A DNA stretch of 64,000 nt from NCBI GenBank assembly GCA_003260075.1, contig QLIY01000369.1, positions 80,686 through 144,685 on the forward strand, in the 5' to 3' direction. Made by a program: the position numbers and the translations under genes. The notes below the pieces were generated by a model that saw only the letters and a program-made list of their open reading frames with translations, was not told the origin of the DNA and searched no databases. Positions 27,301 to 39,300 of this stretch are shown here, piece by piece. Each line of letters opens with the position of its first letter. Positions within the stretch are counted from its first letter, which is position 1. The stretch is from Phallusia mammillata. Its lineage: Eukaryota; Chordata; Ascidiacea; Phlebobranchia; Ascidiidae.

Positions 27301-30300
27301 TTTCGCTATGACACGTTATAAGTAGATTGTGATCAATACATTTCTAATGAGATTGCTATGGTGTGTCAAATTAAAGTGTCAGGTGTCAATTCGACTTATA
27401 CAAGCATATATTGCTGTTATGCAACCCTTTCGGAAATGAATCACCGTACGCCAGGCCCATTAAAGGCGCCATACCGAATGAGCCGGTCACCAAGTATCCA
27501 CCACCTTCCAGATATGATATTTTTTTCATACCGGGATAAAACGAAAACTAAACACTTTTTTTGCAAGTTTTAAACTTGTTTTAGGGTCTTGGCAAAAAAA
27601 AATTAATGATATTTATTAAAACCAAACAATACGAAAAAAACAACCTTGTGCCCAAATTGTTAACATATTTTAAGTTATATCTAAGTTTTATTGCACAGAC
27701 ATAGGTTATTTTCCAATTGCAAACTTTAAATTGCAAACTGTGCGAGAAAATGTTCAGCATTGAAGATTGCTGGCTAAAACTTTAAAAATTTTGACGACAA
27801 AGATAGCTAACTTGTTTTAGTTTAACTGACGTCCGTGCTTTACCTTAGCATATTTCACCTTACAGGTTCAGCAATGTGCCTATGTTTTTTGTGTTTATTT
27901 TCTTAACTGTAATATCCTTACGTGGTTCGAGCGAGTGAGCATGTTCGTGATTTTAATCAACTGTATCACGCTCGGACTTTATGAGCCGTGCGAACACAAC
28001 ACTATTCACTGTGAATCAGAAAAATGCAAAATATTAGCGGTAAGTTACATATCACCAAAAATGTATGTGCATGCCGTAGTGACATAGTTGAATTGTAAGT
28101 TAAAAAACATATATTACATAATTTTTTTAAAAATTTAGCTTTGAAAAATCAACATTTTGCGACTCCAAACACAACATAAGCAAATAATAAAGTAGTTCTA
28201 TTCAAAAAGCTGTGTGACTTACTACAAAACATAAAGACATTTGGAAACAAGAAAGAGCATTATTATAACAGTTACTTGCTTGATAAGTTTGTAAAAAAAA
28301 CAATGTTTGTTTGGTAAAGTCAAAAATTACCTATATTTGAAACACCTAACAATGTTGCCGTAAATCTCTTTCTCTAACTTATTATTTTTTTCCAGATGTG
28401 TGATCATCTTGTTTTTACTTTTTTTGCCGTTGAAATGTTGATCAAAATGATTGCGATGGGAATTTGGGGGAAACTGGGATATCTCGGTGAAACCTGGAAC
28501 AGACTCGACTTCTTCATCGTTATTTGTGGGTAGGTAAAGTTGGAAACACCACGAAAAGGGAAAAATCAATTAAATGCATTTTTGGATTAACACACATAAA
28601 ATCAGTGCTGGACCTTAGACATTTGAATAACGGATTTATGGGTTACGCATCCCTATGAATGTTATTGTCCAATTATCAGTTAAATTTTCGAAGATTAAAT
28701 CTGTTTTCAGATAGATTTTTAGAACCGGAGTACATATATACATTTTCATTACTGTACTAAAAGCATGCCTATTTTATTAGAAATGTACGGAAAAGTTTGA
28801 AACTGCAGAAATTTATTTGTAAATTTATGTCCACTTTTAAGGCTTGTGTTGGGTACATGCAAGATAATATAGTATTTTATATAACTTATAGTAGTACGCC
28901 AGGACAATTGCAAGTGTTATACCGAATCTACGTTGATGCGCAAATTAGTTACTTAACCTAACTTGATGTAATTTCCTCAACAAAAATATTGTCGAACCGC
29001 ATTACTGCATTCTTTCGTTGCAAGTTGTCGGTTAGGTCTCAACGTAATGTAAAATTATTTTGGAAACACAATTATGGTTTCCGGTGAGTAGGTATTGGTG
29101 TTTCGTATGTCCGCAAATTTGTTTGTGCGACGATGCGAATATTTCATGCTCGACAACTGAAATTCCGCAAAAAAAGACGCCGGTTCCACAAATGATTAAC
29201 CTGCCCCACTTTCAGTTTACGATGACAAACAAACGTATTTACGCTTCACTAGTTACACCTGCAAGCTGTTAGAATTCATCTCAGTGATAAAAAAACGGCT
29301 AAATATAGCGATTTGCCGAAATCACTTACCAAAACACGGTTTCTGTGTACAAATTATGGTTGAAAGACCAAATATGGTTTGAAATACAAAATATGGTTTA
29401 TAATAATACAAAAATGGTTCGAAACACACAAAAGTATACAAGGAATTGTTTGGAACACAATAAATGGTGTAGAAGACAAAAAAATGTGTGGAATAAATAT
29501 AGTTGCCATATTGTAAATCACTTTGTACGCCTTTTTGAGTTCTTTTTATGTGGGTCAAAAAAGCTGGTTTATCTTCGATTTTTAACTACGCTTTTTTAAA
29601 TACGGAAAAATCGTTTCTGTTGTGCGAAGTTATGCGCTTACAAATGAAATGACAAATTGTTTATTGTTGGGAAACTTTTAGAATGTTATAACAAAATGAG
29701 GTTGAATCATTTACCTAATATGATACATGAACAACTTGGTTAAAGTAGAAAAGTATGTGTGTGAAAATGCCAACCCTAGCACAACATTTACGAACAAGCG
29801 CGTATAAACAGCGTGCAATTAATTTGCGAGCGCATGTGGGAACCAAGACCTCAGTTGTAATTACGACAATGCCGGGTTCATTTCCGCATACTAATAGTGT
29901 CGTCATTAAGCGCATTGTTTCGTTCCCCCCCCCCATTTACGAACAAGCGCGTATAAACAGCGTGCAATTAATTTGCGAGCGCTTGTGGGAACCATGACCT
30001 CAGATGTAATTACGACAATGCGGCGTTCATTTCCGCATGCTAATAGTGTCGTCATTAAGCGCATTGTTTCGTCACATTCGTGAGAACAAAAATAGGAAAA
30101 CATTAATTATACACGCGATTTACAGGGCCTCGATACAGTTCAGAGCAGCAAGAGGTAAAAACTTTAATGAAACTATGTCTACGAGCCCTTTTTGGAATGA
30201 TAATAATACCATACGAATTTTACCTTACAATAAAACACGCTATATCATCATATCTTCTGTTTGCTTTAAGAGCGCTTATCTTAGCTATCTTGCCATATTG

Positions 30301-33300
30301 ACTTTTATCCATGAGATCATTTTGTGCCGAGATTTTCCGGTGCAAACAACATGTTTTTACCAACATGTTTTTTCCCCCAGCATGTTGGAGTATACACTGC
30401 AAATTGATGAGATGGTCAACTTCACATCGGTTCGCACGGTCCGAGTGCTTCGTCCGCTGCGAGCGATCAATCGAGTTCCGAGTAAGTGTGATTCTTAGTA
30501 TCAAACTGAAATAAAACGTTAAGAACTCGAAAATATTGATTCTCAGCCAAGGGTTTACCCACGCGTTTTACCATTTTTAGCACATAACAAATAGTCCATT
30601 TAGAACGGAAAACAGGGCAAAGTTGATCTTGTACAATTTTTACAAAAAGTTTGTCTGTTTCAATTTACCTAGCTCACAAATGTAAGTCGACTTTTCGGGT
30701 TTGGTTTAAGGCTAGTTTGGCCCCCCCCCCGCGTTTTACCATTTTTAGCACATAACAAATAGTCCATTTAGAACGGAATACAGGGCAAAGTTGATCTTGT
30801 GCAATTTTTACAAAAAGTGTGTCTGTTTCAATGTACCTAGCTCACAAATGTAAGTCAGCTTTTCGGGTTTGGTTTAAGGCTAGTTTGGGCATAAGTTTAA
30901 ACACAAATTCGGACCTGGCTTCGCAATCGGCCTCATTTGTCTCGTACCTCATAGTAAAACTAACTTCCGGGCACATTTCGTGTTTTCTTCGAAAACATCT
31001 CAGGGTTGGGCCCCCTTACAACCTTATACCAGTTAAAGATGGATGGTTCACACCGAGAAACACGATCAACAACACTGGTTTAATAATAATCAATATAAAA
31101 GCAGCGTTTCGATACAATGATGAGTTAGCTGCATAAAGTGCACACTGTTTTGACCAATTAGGCCTCATCAATGTAGTTGTTAACAAATTCTGTTCTATGA
31201 TGAACTTGCCATAAGCCATACAGAAACTGACACACTATGATCAAGCAACTGATTGAGAAACTGCTCTGAGGTTTAATTTTCCATTTACAATCAACCTCTT
31301 TCACTTCTCCAGGTATGAGGATTTTAGTGATGTTGCTCCTGGACACTCTTCCTATGCTTGGCAACGTCCTGATGCTCTGCTCCTTCGTCTTCTTTATCTT
31401 CGGTGTCGTCGCGGTCCAACTTTGGGCGGGCACGTTACGTCAGAGGTGCTTCCCCGCCCCCCCCCCTTCTTTATCTTCGGTGTCGTCGCGGTCCAACTTT
31501 GGGCGGGCACATTACGTCAGAGGTGCTTCCCCGATCCACACATGTTCCGCTTGACCGACGACGGCCACACAGTGCTTTATAACAACGTCAGGTATATTAA
31601 ACATTTTTTTTGGTATTTTTTTACTCTTTTGGTAATTTTGTCAAAACGGTTTAGAGCAGCGTTTCCCAACATTTTTTGTGCCGTGACCCCATGATAACAT
31701 TTGCCAAGTTGCGGTGACCCCAAGGATATAATTAGTAGGCTCTATATTTACATTGACTGTATTTTTTTCTCAACAATGAAAGGGTCCATGAGTATATTAT
31801 ATTGGGGCTAGTGGTCCATGGATTAAAACGCCCCCCCCCCCCGCTTGACCGACGACGGCCACACAGTACTTTATAACAACGTCAGGTACGTTGAACAGTA
31901 TTTGGTATTATTTTCTTACTTTTTTGGTAATTTTGTCAAAACGTTTTAGAATATAAATGGGCTTGTACACATATTGTCTCAGTTCGTATATTTCTCTATT
32001 TAACTTAAATTATTTTCTAGCGTTTGGTCAAGTGCCTTTACCTTATTTAATTGACTCACATAATAAATGGTTATAAAAGTTCGTCCTTTGACCCAATAAA
32101 AATAATTGAGGAAGCAACAGTGCTTTCTAATCAGAATCAGTCATCAAATAGTGTTAAACGGCATATATTTACCTATGTGGGCATCATCAAAACAACGAGT
32201 GTAAATGTAAAACAAAATCAAGTAATAAAACTAACGAACAAACGGAAACATCAAACTGGTATATGCCACGGGTTGTGTAATACCAAGATGTGCAATATGT
32301 TGTAATTGCAATGTCGTCAAATCTTGTCACTTTCAAAACACACGAACACTTGTTACACTTTTCACTAATGAACCAATTGTTTGTGTTCAAAATCTTTTCA
32401 CTTATCCACATTTGCTTGTATCCTTCTGTCAACTCATGTTTTCGATTCGCTCTGTTTGTTACGTCACCCCCCCCCCCCTTGTTACACTTTTCACTAATGA
32501 ACCAATTGTTTGTGTTCAAAATCTTTACACTTATCCACATTTGCTTGTATCCTTCTGTCAACTGGTGTTTTCGATTCGCTCTGTTTGTTACGTCACAAAA
32601 CCGGATTAGGTTTCAAACAAGGGGGAAGTTCGAATCCATTAAGCGCGTGTTTTTAACTCGATCAATGACTTTGATCTCTGTGATTTACATTTTAAATAAA
32701 ATTTTTGCATCATGGCCTCGTATTGATGCATTGATTGCTTTATTTGACCTACAAACTTTGGTTTAACCCTCTAGTTACCTAAAATCGGTCAAGTTATATT
32801 AAATATGGCTTAAATCAGATGAAATTCACGCAGTTGTCAAACAATTAATTGTGGTTTGTTTCGTAAAATGAGTTGTTTACAAATTACAAATGTATTGGGG
32901 CCCATCAGTTTCCATTATGAAGTAATTATGCTGTAAAAGCTTTGTTAAATATGAAGTTTAATGTGTAATACATATGTCACATGCCATTTTAAAAATTGGC
33001 CTTTGTGTATGTGCAATGATAGTGTGGTGAAAGTCACCTTTCCAGTTGATGTTTTTCATTGGATTCTAAACCTGACAATGTTTATGTTTTGTCAAATACC
33101 CAACCGACTTACGACAGCCCACTGTATTAGCAGGTAAATATCTCTTACAGCCGACTGTCGTCAAACTACTAAATAAGCCACAAAAAGTTGAAATGACATT
33201 CAGAATACGAGGAATTGTGAATTAGGAAATGTCATCAAGTTGAAGTTCGTAGAAAGTTATGAAATCCATAAGTGCACCCGGATTAAGCGCCTGTCAATCA

Positions 33301-36300
33301 AACTCCTTAAGTGCACCCACGCTTTAGCGCCACTTGCGGTAAACATGCTGGTCGTCGCGTGTCACATGATATGCAGTCATGCGTACAGTTCAAAGGCATC
33401 TGGTTCTGTGATGAATAAAAGCCATACGGTATTCGTTACCCCTTGTTTAATAGTAAGCCAAAATTCGCAAAACGGATAAAATGTGAAATATGAAAAGTTT
33501 GAGTTTAAATTTGTAGGCCAGTGGTACACTTTTGACCAGCTTTGTGTGTTGTTTTTAATGCTTTGCAGCGCCAAACCCAGAAGCGCTTATGGCAAAATAC
33601 TTGCACAATGTGCGCCAAAATGTGCAAGCGTAAATGTGCGCACATTTTTCGAAAATGTACAGGTGTCAAAATGGCTCGCATGCCAGTCTCCCCAAACTGG
33701 CCGCTTCTTTACACTTACTTATTGTCAGCTCTACGCTTATAAAGTCATACCATCTGGCATTGGACTAGGACGTGATTACAAGCAAAGCGAACCTTCCATC
33801 CAGTGGTTCCCAACCTGTGGTACGCCGGAGATTGTCAGGTTGTACACGAGTAGTCAACAATTCAAGTCAGATCAAGAAATGAAATTTAACTGACCCAACT
33901 GACCAGCTCTGGTTTGGGGCGAAACTCGTGTCTTGGACATTGTCTAGGATTGCTTGGTCAATATTTATTGGTCTATCAATTTATTCTGGGCCTAGGTAGC
34001 ACGCAGCGAAAGAAAAGTCGTCTGGTGATACGCGATTTAAATAAAGTTGAGAACCATTGCTTTAAAAAACTTGCATGTTTCAAACGTTAAACAATTGTAC
34101 AACAAAGTACGGTACGCAGCTTTGTAAACTACTGTAAGCGGTGAACAAACCAAATTAAATGGTGACCCATATTTGGATCGTGGCCTAGGGTATATGAAGC
34201 ACTCATTTATGCCTCTTAAAGTTACGCAATGTGAAATGGATTAAAAAAGACCAAAGGGTTCTGGAGAGCTTGTTTCAAAACTGTAATCTCTTGTGGAACT
34301 GCGGTCCCACTTCGAGAATTGCCGAATCAGGACAAGAAATGCATTCTGCAACGGAAAACTCACAGTCCAATGTGGCCGGAAATTTAAAACAAACCGAAAG
34401 TTTTTGTTGATTTTCCAGTTCAGTTCTCTGTAATGTCATGTTGAACTTCCGAAACACAGCCGCAGATTCGCTAGTTTAACTTCAACTGACTTCTGAATGT
34501 CGCTGGAAATGCTTCGGTTTCTTGTGCAACCTTTTTCTCCGGTGTAGATATTCATTAAGTGCAGTTGCCAAATATAGGATAAATCGCCCAAAATAGGCCA
34601 GGCCTTCTAAAATCAACTCTGGTTTAGTTACAAGCAATATGTATTGAATTTTTTGTTCAAAATTCCATTTTTTAAATCAATGATTGGTCCAGTATTCGCT
34701 TTTCCACTCTTTACGTGCATCCGCAATTGGTTATACCTATAACTGTTTTGAGTTTATAACTGTTTCTTATTCCTCAATAGAATACATAATAGATGCTAAA
34801 CCATACAAAGATCATTTAAAATTGGTCATTTTATGATCTTCACAAGTCGTATCCCAGAGCTAAAGTGTCTATTTACAAACCACATAGAAATTGAAAGAAA
34901 ATTCTCCCCTCAAATTTTAAGAATTCCTCCTCGGTTGGAAACCCTTGGTATTAATGCTGAATTTAGCAAAATGTTAAAACATGTTATCATTTTCTTGTAC
35001 AGCACAAATCTTCCGCCACATTATAACTATCAAGATGATGACGATGAAGGCGCTCAGATTTGCTCTCTGCCGTCATTTAGTGGCGAGTTTCGATGCAGCG
35101 ATCCCGAGCTCGTTCTTCCGACACTCGTCGATAACGTCACGTGTTCATTAAACGTCAGCTATTACGTCAGTGGACAATCTGTGGAGCAACTGTACAACGA
35201 CAGCTCAGGTATGGATCCTGAAAGGTTTATGTTCTTTTTTGTTTTTGATATTTTTTGAAAGTGGGAAATAAAATTTCTTTTCGTTTTGGTCGCTGATTGT
35301 CACATACCAATTTAAGTTTGCTGTGTATGCGTTCGTATCGTACTTCTCTTATCGTAAAAGTAAACTTTAGAGCTGTGGTCAAATAAATGCTTTTAAAAAG
35401 TTCAAACAATTCCTACAAAAATTCAATTTTTCAAACAAATAAAATAAGTGAAATAATTTAAAATGTCAAAGATGATTATTTTAAAATAGGTAAAGTATTT
35501 GATTTATTTTTAAATAAATTAAAAATACAAATGTTTTTTTATTTGTTTGACAACACCGCTAATATACATATCCTTTAATTGCGCATCTTAATTGTATGCT
35601 TTTCGATATTTAGTGCTTTGCAAGCATTTATTTTAAAGTAAACTTTCGCCTGTCTTATCTGACAACAGTTTATACCAGTGGTTCTCAAACCTTTTCCCCC
35701 CCCCCCTTAATTGTATGCTTTTCGATATTTAGTGCTTTGCAAGCATTTATTTTAGAGTAAACTTTTGCCTGTTCTATCTGACAACAGTTTATACCAGTGG
35801 TTCTCAAACCTTTTTATTGTCGGGGCCAAATGGTATTTTATAAGTGTGTAGGGAGCCGCAAAAAAACGAAACCTTGGGAAAATCACTAAAGAAGACGACT
35901 TTGAAAGCTAAAATAGCAATCTTTGGTGGTTTTCTGAGGTCTGGTGCGAGCCGCAAAATAAGTAGTTGGGAGCAGACTTGGACAACTAGATAATTCTAGT
36001 TGTCTAATTTGACAAATTAGAGCAGAATAGCGGTAATTCTATTTCTCATCTAATTCAGAATTATCGAGTAAGCTCTAATTCTAATTCTAATCTAATTCAC
36101 AGTTTTCCCAAAAACGCTAGTTTGTCCAACGGCCTTTTTAGGCATGTGATCTGAGCATGCATTTTGTAATCAAAGCCCACAAAACAGTGTAATTAACAAG
36201 ACCAATTACATCACTGAAACACGTTTTTCAGTTAAATTTGGCACTGTGACGAACAGTACCTATGCGATTTCGATTTATTAATCGTAAGCACTACCTCGTT

Positions 36301-39300
36301 GGATGTTGCAGCATCTGGCAATGAAAGGGAATACAGTTTGTATGTCAACTGAAAGAGGATTATAAGTTCAGTAAATTAGCATCATAAGGTTATGAAAAAA
36401 ACAGTATGCGAAAACTAAGGTATAGCTGCGTCTATCGCGTAGGGCGAGTACAGTTGCAACTGTCCGCCTACGTAAAACATCGAGCATTACGAAAATTTTT
36501 GGTCACAATAACGTACTATTTTCGAATTGATGCTGCTGCGAACTACTTGACATGATGGCCACATCAGTTCCCTTCGAACGCGTTTTAGACATGCCGAATC
36601 GTATTGTTTTAAGCGTGCAAATCTACAAGTTTAAATTTAAAACAAACTAAAGTTGGTTGGCCTAAATCTAATTCTAGTTTGAATTCTAGTTTAATTTCTA
36701 GTATTTGAGAAAATTCTAATTCTAATTCCAATCTAATTTGTAAAAAACGAGAAGCTCTAGTTTTAATTCTAATCCAATTTGAAAAAACGAAAAAAAATCT
36801 AGTTGTCCAAGTCTGNTTCGCTAGTTTAACTTCAACTGACTTCTGAATGTCGCTGGAAATGCTTCGGTTTCTTGTGCAACCTTTTTCTCCGGTGTAGATA
36901 ATCATTAAGTGCAGTTGCCAAATATAGGATAAATCGCCCAAAATAGGCCAGGCCTTCTAAAATCAACTCTGGTTTAGTTACAAGCAATATGTATTGAATT
37001 TTTTGTTCAAAATTCCATTTTTTAAATCAATGATTGGTCCAGTATTCGCTTTTCCACTCTTTACGTGCATCCGCAATTGGTTATACCTATAACTGTTTTG
37101 AGTTTATAACTGTTTCTTATTCCTCAATAGAATACATAATAGATGCTAAACCATACAAAGATCATTTAAAATTGGTCATTTTATGAACTTCACAAGTCGT
37201 ATCCCAGAGCTAAAGTGTCTATTTACAAACCACATAGAAATTGAAAGAAAATTCTCCCCTCAAGTTTTAAGAATTCCTCCCCGGTTGGAAACCCTTGGTA
37301 TTAATACTGAATTTAACAAAATGTTAAAACATGTTATCATTTTCTTGTACAGCACAAATCTTCCGCCACATTATAACTATCAAGATGATGACGATGAAGG
37401 CGCTCAGATCTGCTCTCTGCCGTCATTTAGTGGCGAGTTTCGATGCAGCGATCCCGAGCTCGTTCTTCCGACACTCGTCGATAACGTCACGTGTTCATTA
37501 AACGTCAGCTATTACGTCAGTGGACAATCTGTGGAGCAACTGTACAACGACAGCTCAGGTATGAATCCTGGAAGGTTTATGTTCTTTTTTGTTTTTGATA
37601 TTTTTTGAAAGTGGGAAATAAAATTTCTTTTCGTTTTGGTCGCTGATTGTCACATACCAATTTAAGTTTGCTGTGTATGCGTTCGTATCGTACTTCTCTT
37701 ATCGTAAAAGTAAACTTTAGAGCTGTGGTCAAATAAATGGTTCTAAAAAGTTCAAATAATTCCTACAAAAATTCAATTTTTCAAACAAATAAAATAAGTG
37801 AAATAATTTAAAATGTCAAAGATGATTATTTTAAAATAGGTAACGTATTTGATTTATTTTTAAATAGATTAAAAATACAAATGTTTTTTATTTGTTTGAC
37901 AACACCACTAACATACATTTTCTTTTAATTGCGCATCTTAATTGTATGCTTTTCGATATTTAGTGCTTTGCAAGCATTTATTTTAAAGTAAACTTTCGCC
38001 TGTCTTATCTGACAACAGTTTATACCAGTGGTTCTCAAACCTTTTCATTGTCGGGGCCAAATGGTATTTTATAAGTGTGTAGGGAGCCGCAAAAAAACGA
38101 AACCTTGGGAAAATCACTAAAGAAGACGACTTTGAAAGCTAAAATAGCAATCTTTGGTGGTTTTCTGAGGTCTGGTGCGAGCCGCAAAATAAGTAGTTGG
38201 GAGCAGACTTGGACAACTAGATAATTCTAGTTGTCTAATTTGACAAATTAGAGCAGAATAGCGGTAATTCTATTTCTCATCTAATTCAGAATTATCGAGT
38301 AAGCTCTAATTCTAATTCTAATCTAATTCACAGTTTTCCCAAAAACGCTAGTTTGTCCAACGGCCTTTTTAGGCATGTGATCTGAGCATGCATTTTGTAA
38401 TCAAAGCCCACAAAACAGTGTAATTAACAAGACCAATTACATCACTGAAACACGTTTTTCAGTTAAATTTGGCACTGTGACGAACAGTACCTATGCGATT
38501 TCGATTTATTAATCGTAAGCACTACCTCGTTGGATGTTGCAGCATCTGGCAATGAAAGGGAATACAGTTTGTATGTCAACTGAAAGAGGATTATAAGTTC
38601 AGTAAATTAGCATCATAAGGTTATGAAAAAAACAGTATGCGAAAACTAAGGTATAGCTGCGTCTATCGCGTAGGGCGAGTACAGTTGCAACTGTCCGCCT
38701 ACGTAAAACATCGAGCATTACGAAAATTTTTGGTCACAATAACGTACTATTTTCGAATTGATGCTGCTGCGAACTACTTGACATGATGGCCACATCAGTT
38801 CCCTTCGAACGCGTTTTAGACATGCCGAATCGTATTGTTTTAAGCGTGCAAATCTACAAGTTTAAATTTAAAACAAACTAAAGTTGGTTGGCCTAAATCT
38901 AATTCTAGTTTGAATTCTAGTTTAATTTCTAGTATTTGAGAAAATTCTAATTCTAATTCCAATCTAATTTGTAAAAAACGAGAAGCTCTAGTTTTAATTC
39001 TAATCCAATTTGAAAAAACGAAAAAAAATCTAGTTGTCCAAGTCTGGTTGGGAGCCGCATGCGGCCCCGAAAACCGAGTTTGAGAACCACTAGTTTATAC
39101 CCTTTATTTCAAGTTGTACAATATTTTAGTTGAGCAATCGAGTGTAAAAAAGTTTCCTGTTACGGCAGGTCGCCTCAACTGTATCAACTGGAATCAATAT
39201 TACAACACGTGTAGGGCCGGAAATACCAACCCGTATATGGGAGCAATCAGTTTTGACAACATCATGTATGCGTGGGTGGCTATATTCCAGGTGAGATTTC

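Larger units (their letters stand above)
25756..27921 (+). other. Intron 2: U12-type AT-AC intron
   Basis: It starts ATATCCTTTT (25756), matching the minor-spliceosome donor. It ends with a branch-like ttttcttaac at 27897-27906/7 and terminal AC at 27920-27921, about 14 nt downstream. No GT-AG pair gives the conserved NPWFER junction. Inside lie a minisatellite, two hAT-like MITEs and a partial SINE-like copy. Confidence 0.92.
31592..35002 (+). other. Intron 6 of Cav3
   Basis: No exon seen apart from the false exon 6 fragment at 31841. Holds a truncated MITE-like end, C-run duplications at 31831 and 32467, and a MITE-like element at 33801-34059. Confidence 0.6.
34467..39046. repeat. 2.35-kb duplicated block joined by a single N at 36816
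   Basis: 34467-36815 and 36817-39046 are near-identical; exon 7 is offset by exactly 2,350 nt. The first copy has an extra ~119 nt from the 11-C duplication at 35696. Assembly duplication of two alleles is the simplest reading. Confidence 0.93.

Noticed and set aside
29715..30103. Opposed open frames with similar repeated peptides on both strands
   Set aside because: Produced by the allelic duplication around the C run at 29925; no domain, splice sites or start context.
9927..35706. C runs with duplicated flanks as a natural repeat-generating mechanism or CRISPR-like array
   Set aside because: Flanks are different at each site, spacing is irregular, the run sign flips once, and runs break conserved exons.
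35003..37558. Exon 7 pair as mutually exclusive alternative exons
   Set aside because: Identical protein, a single N between the blocks, and copy boundary at a MITE end fit an assembly duplicate.
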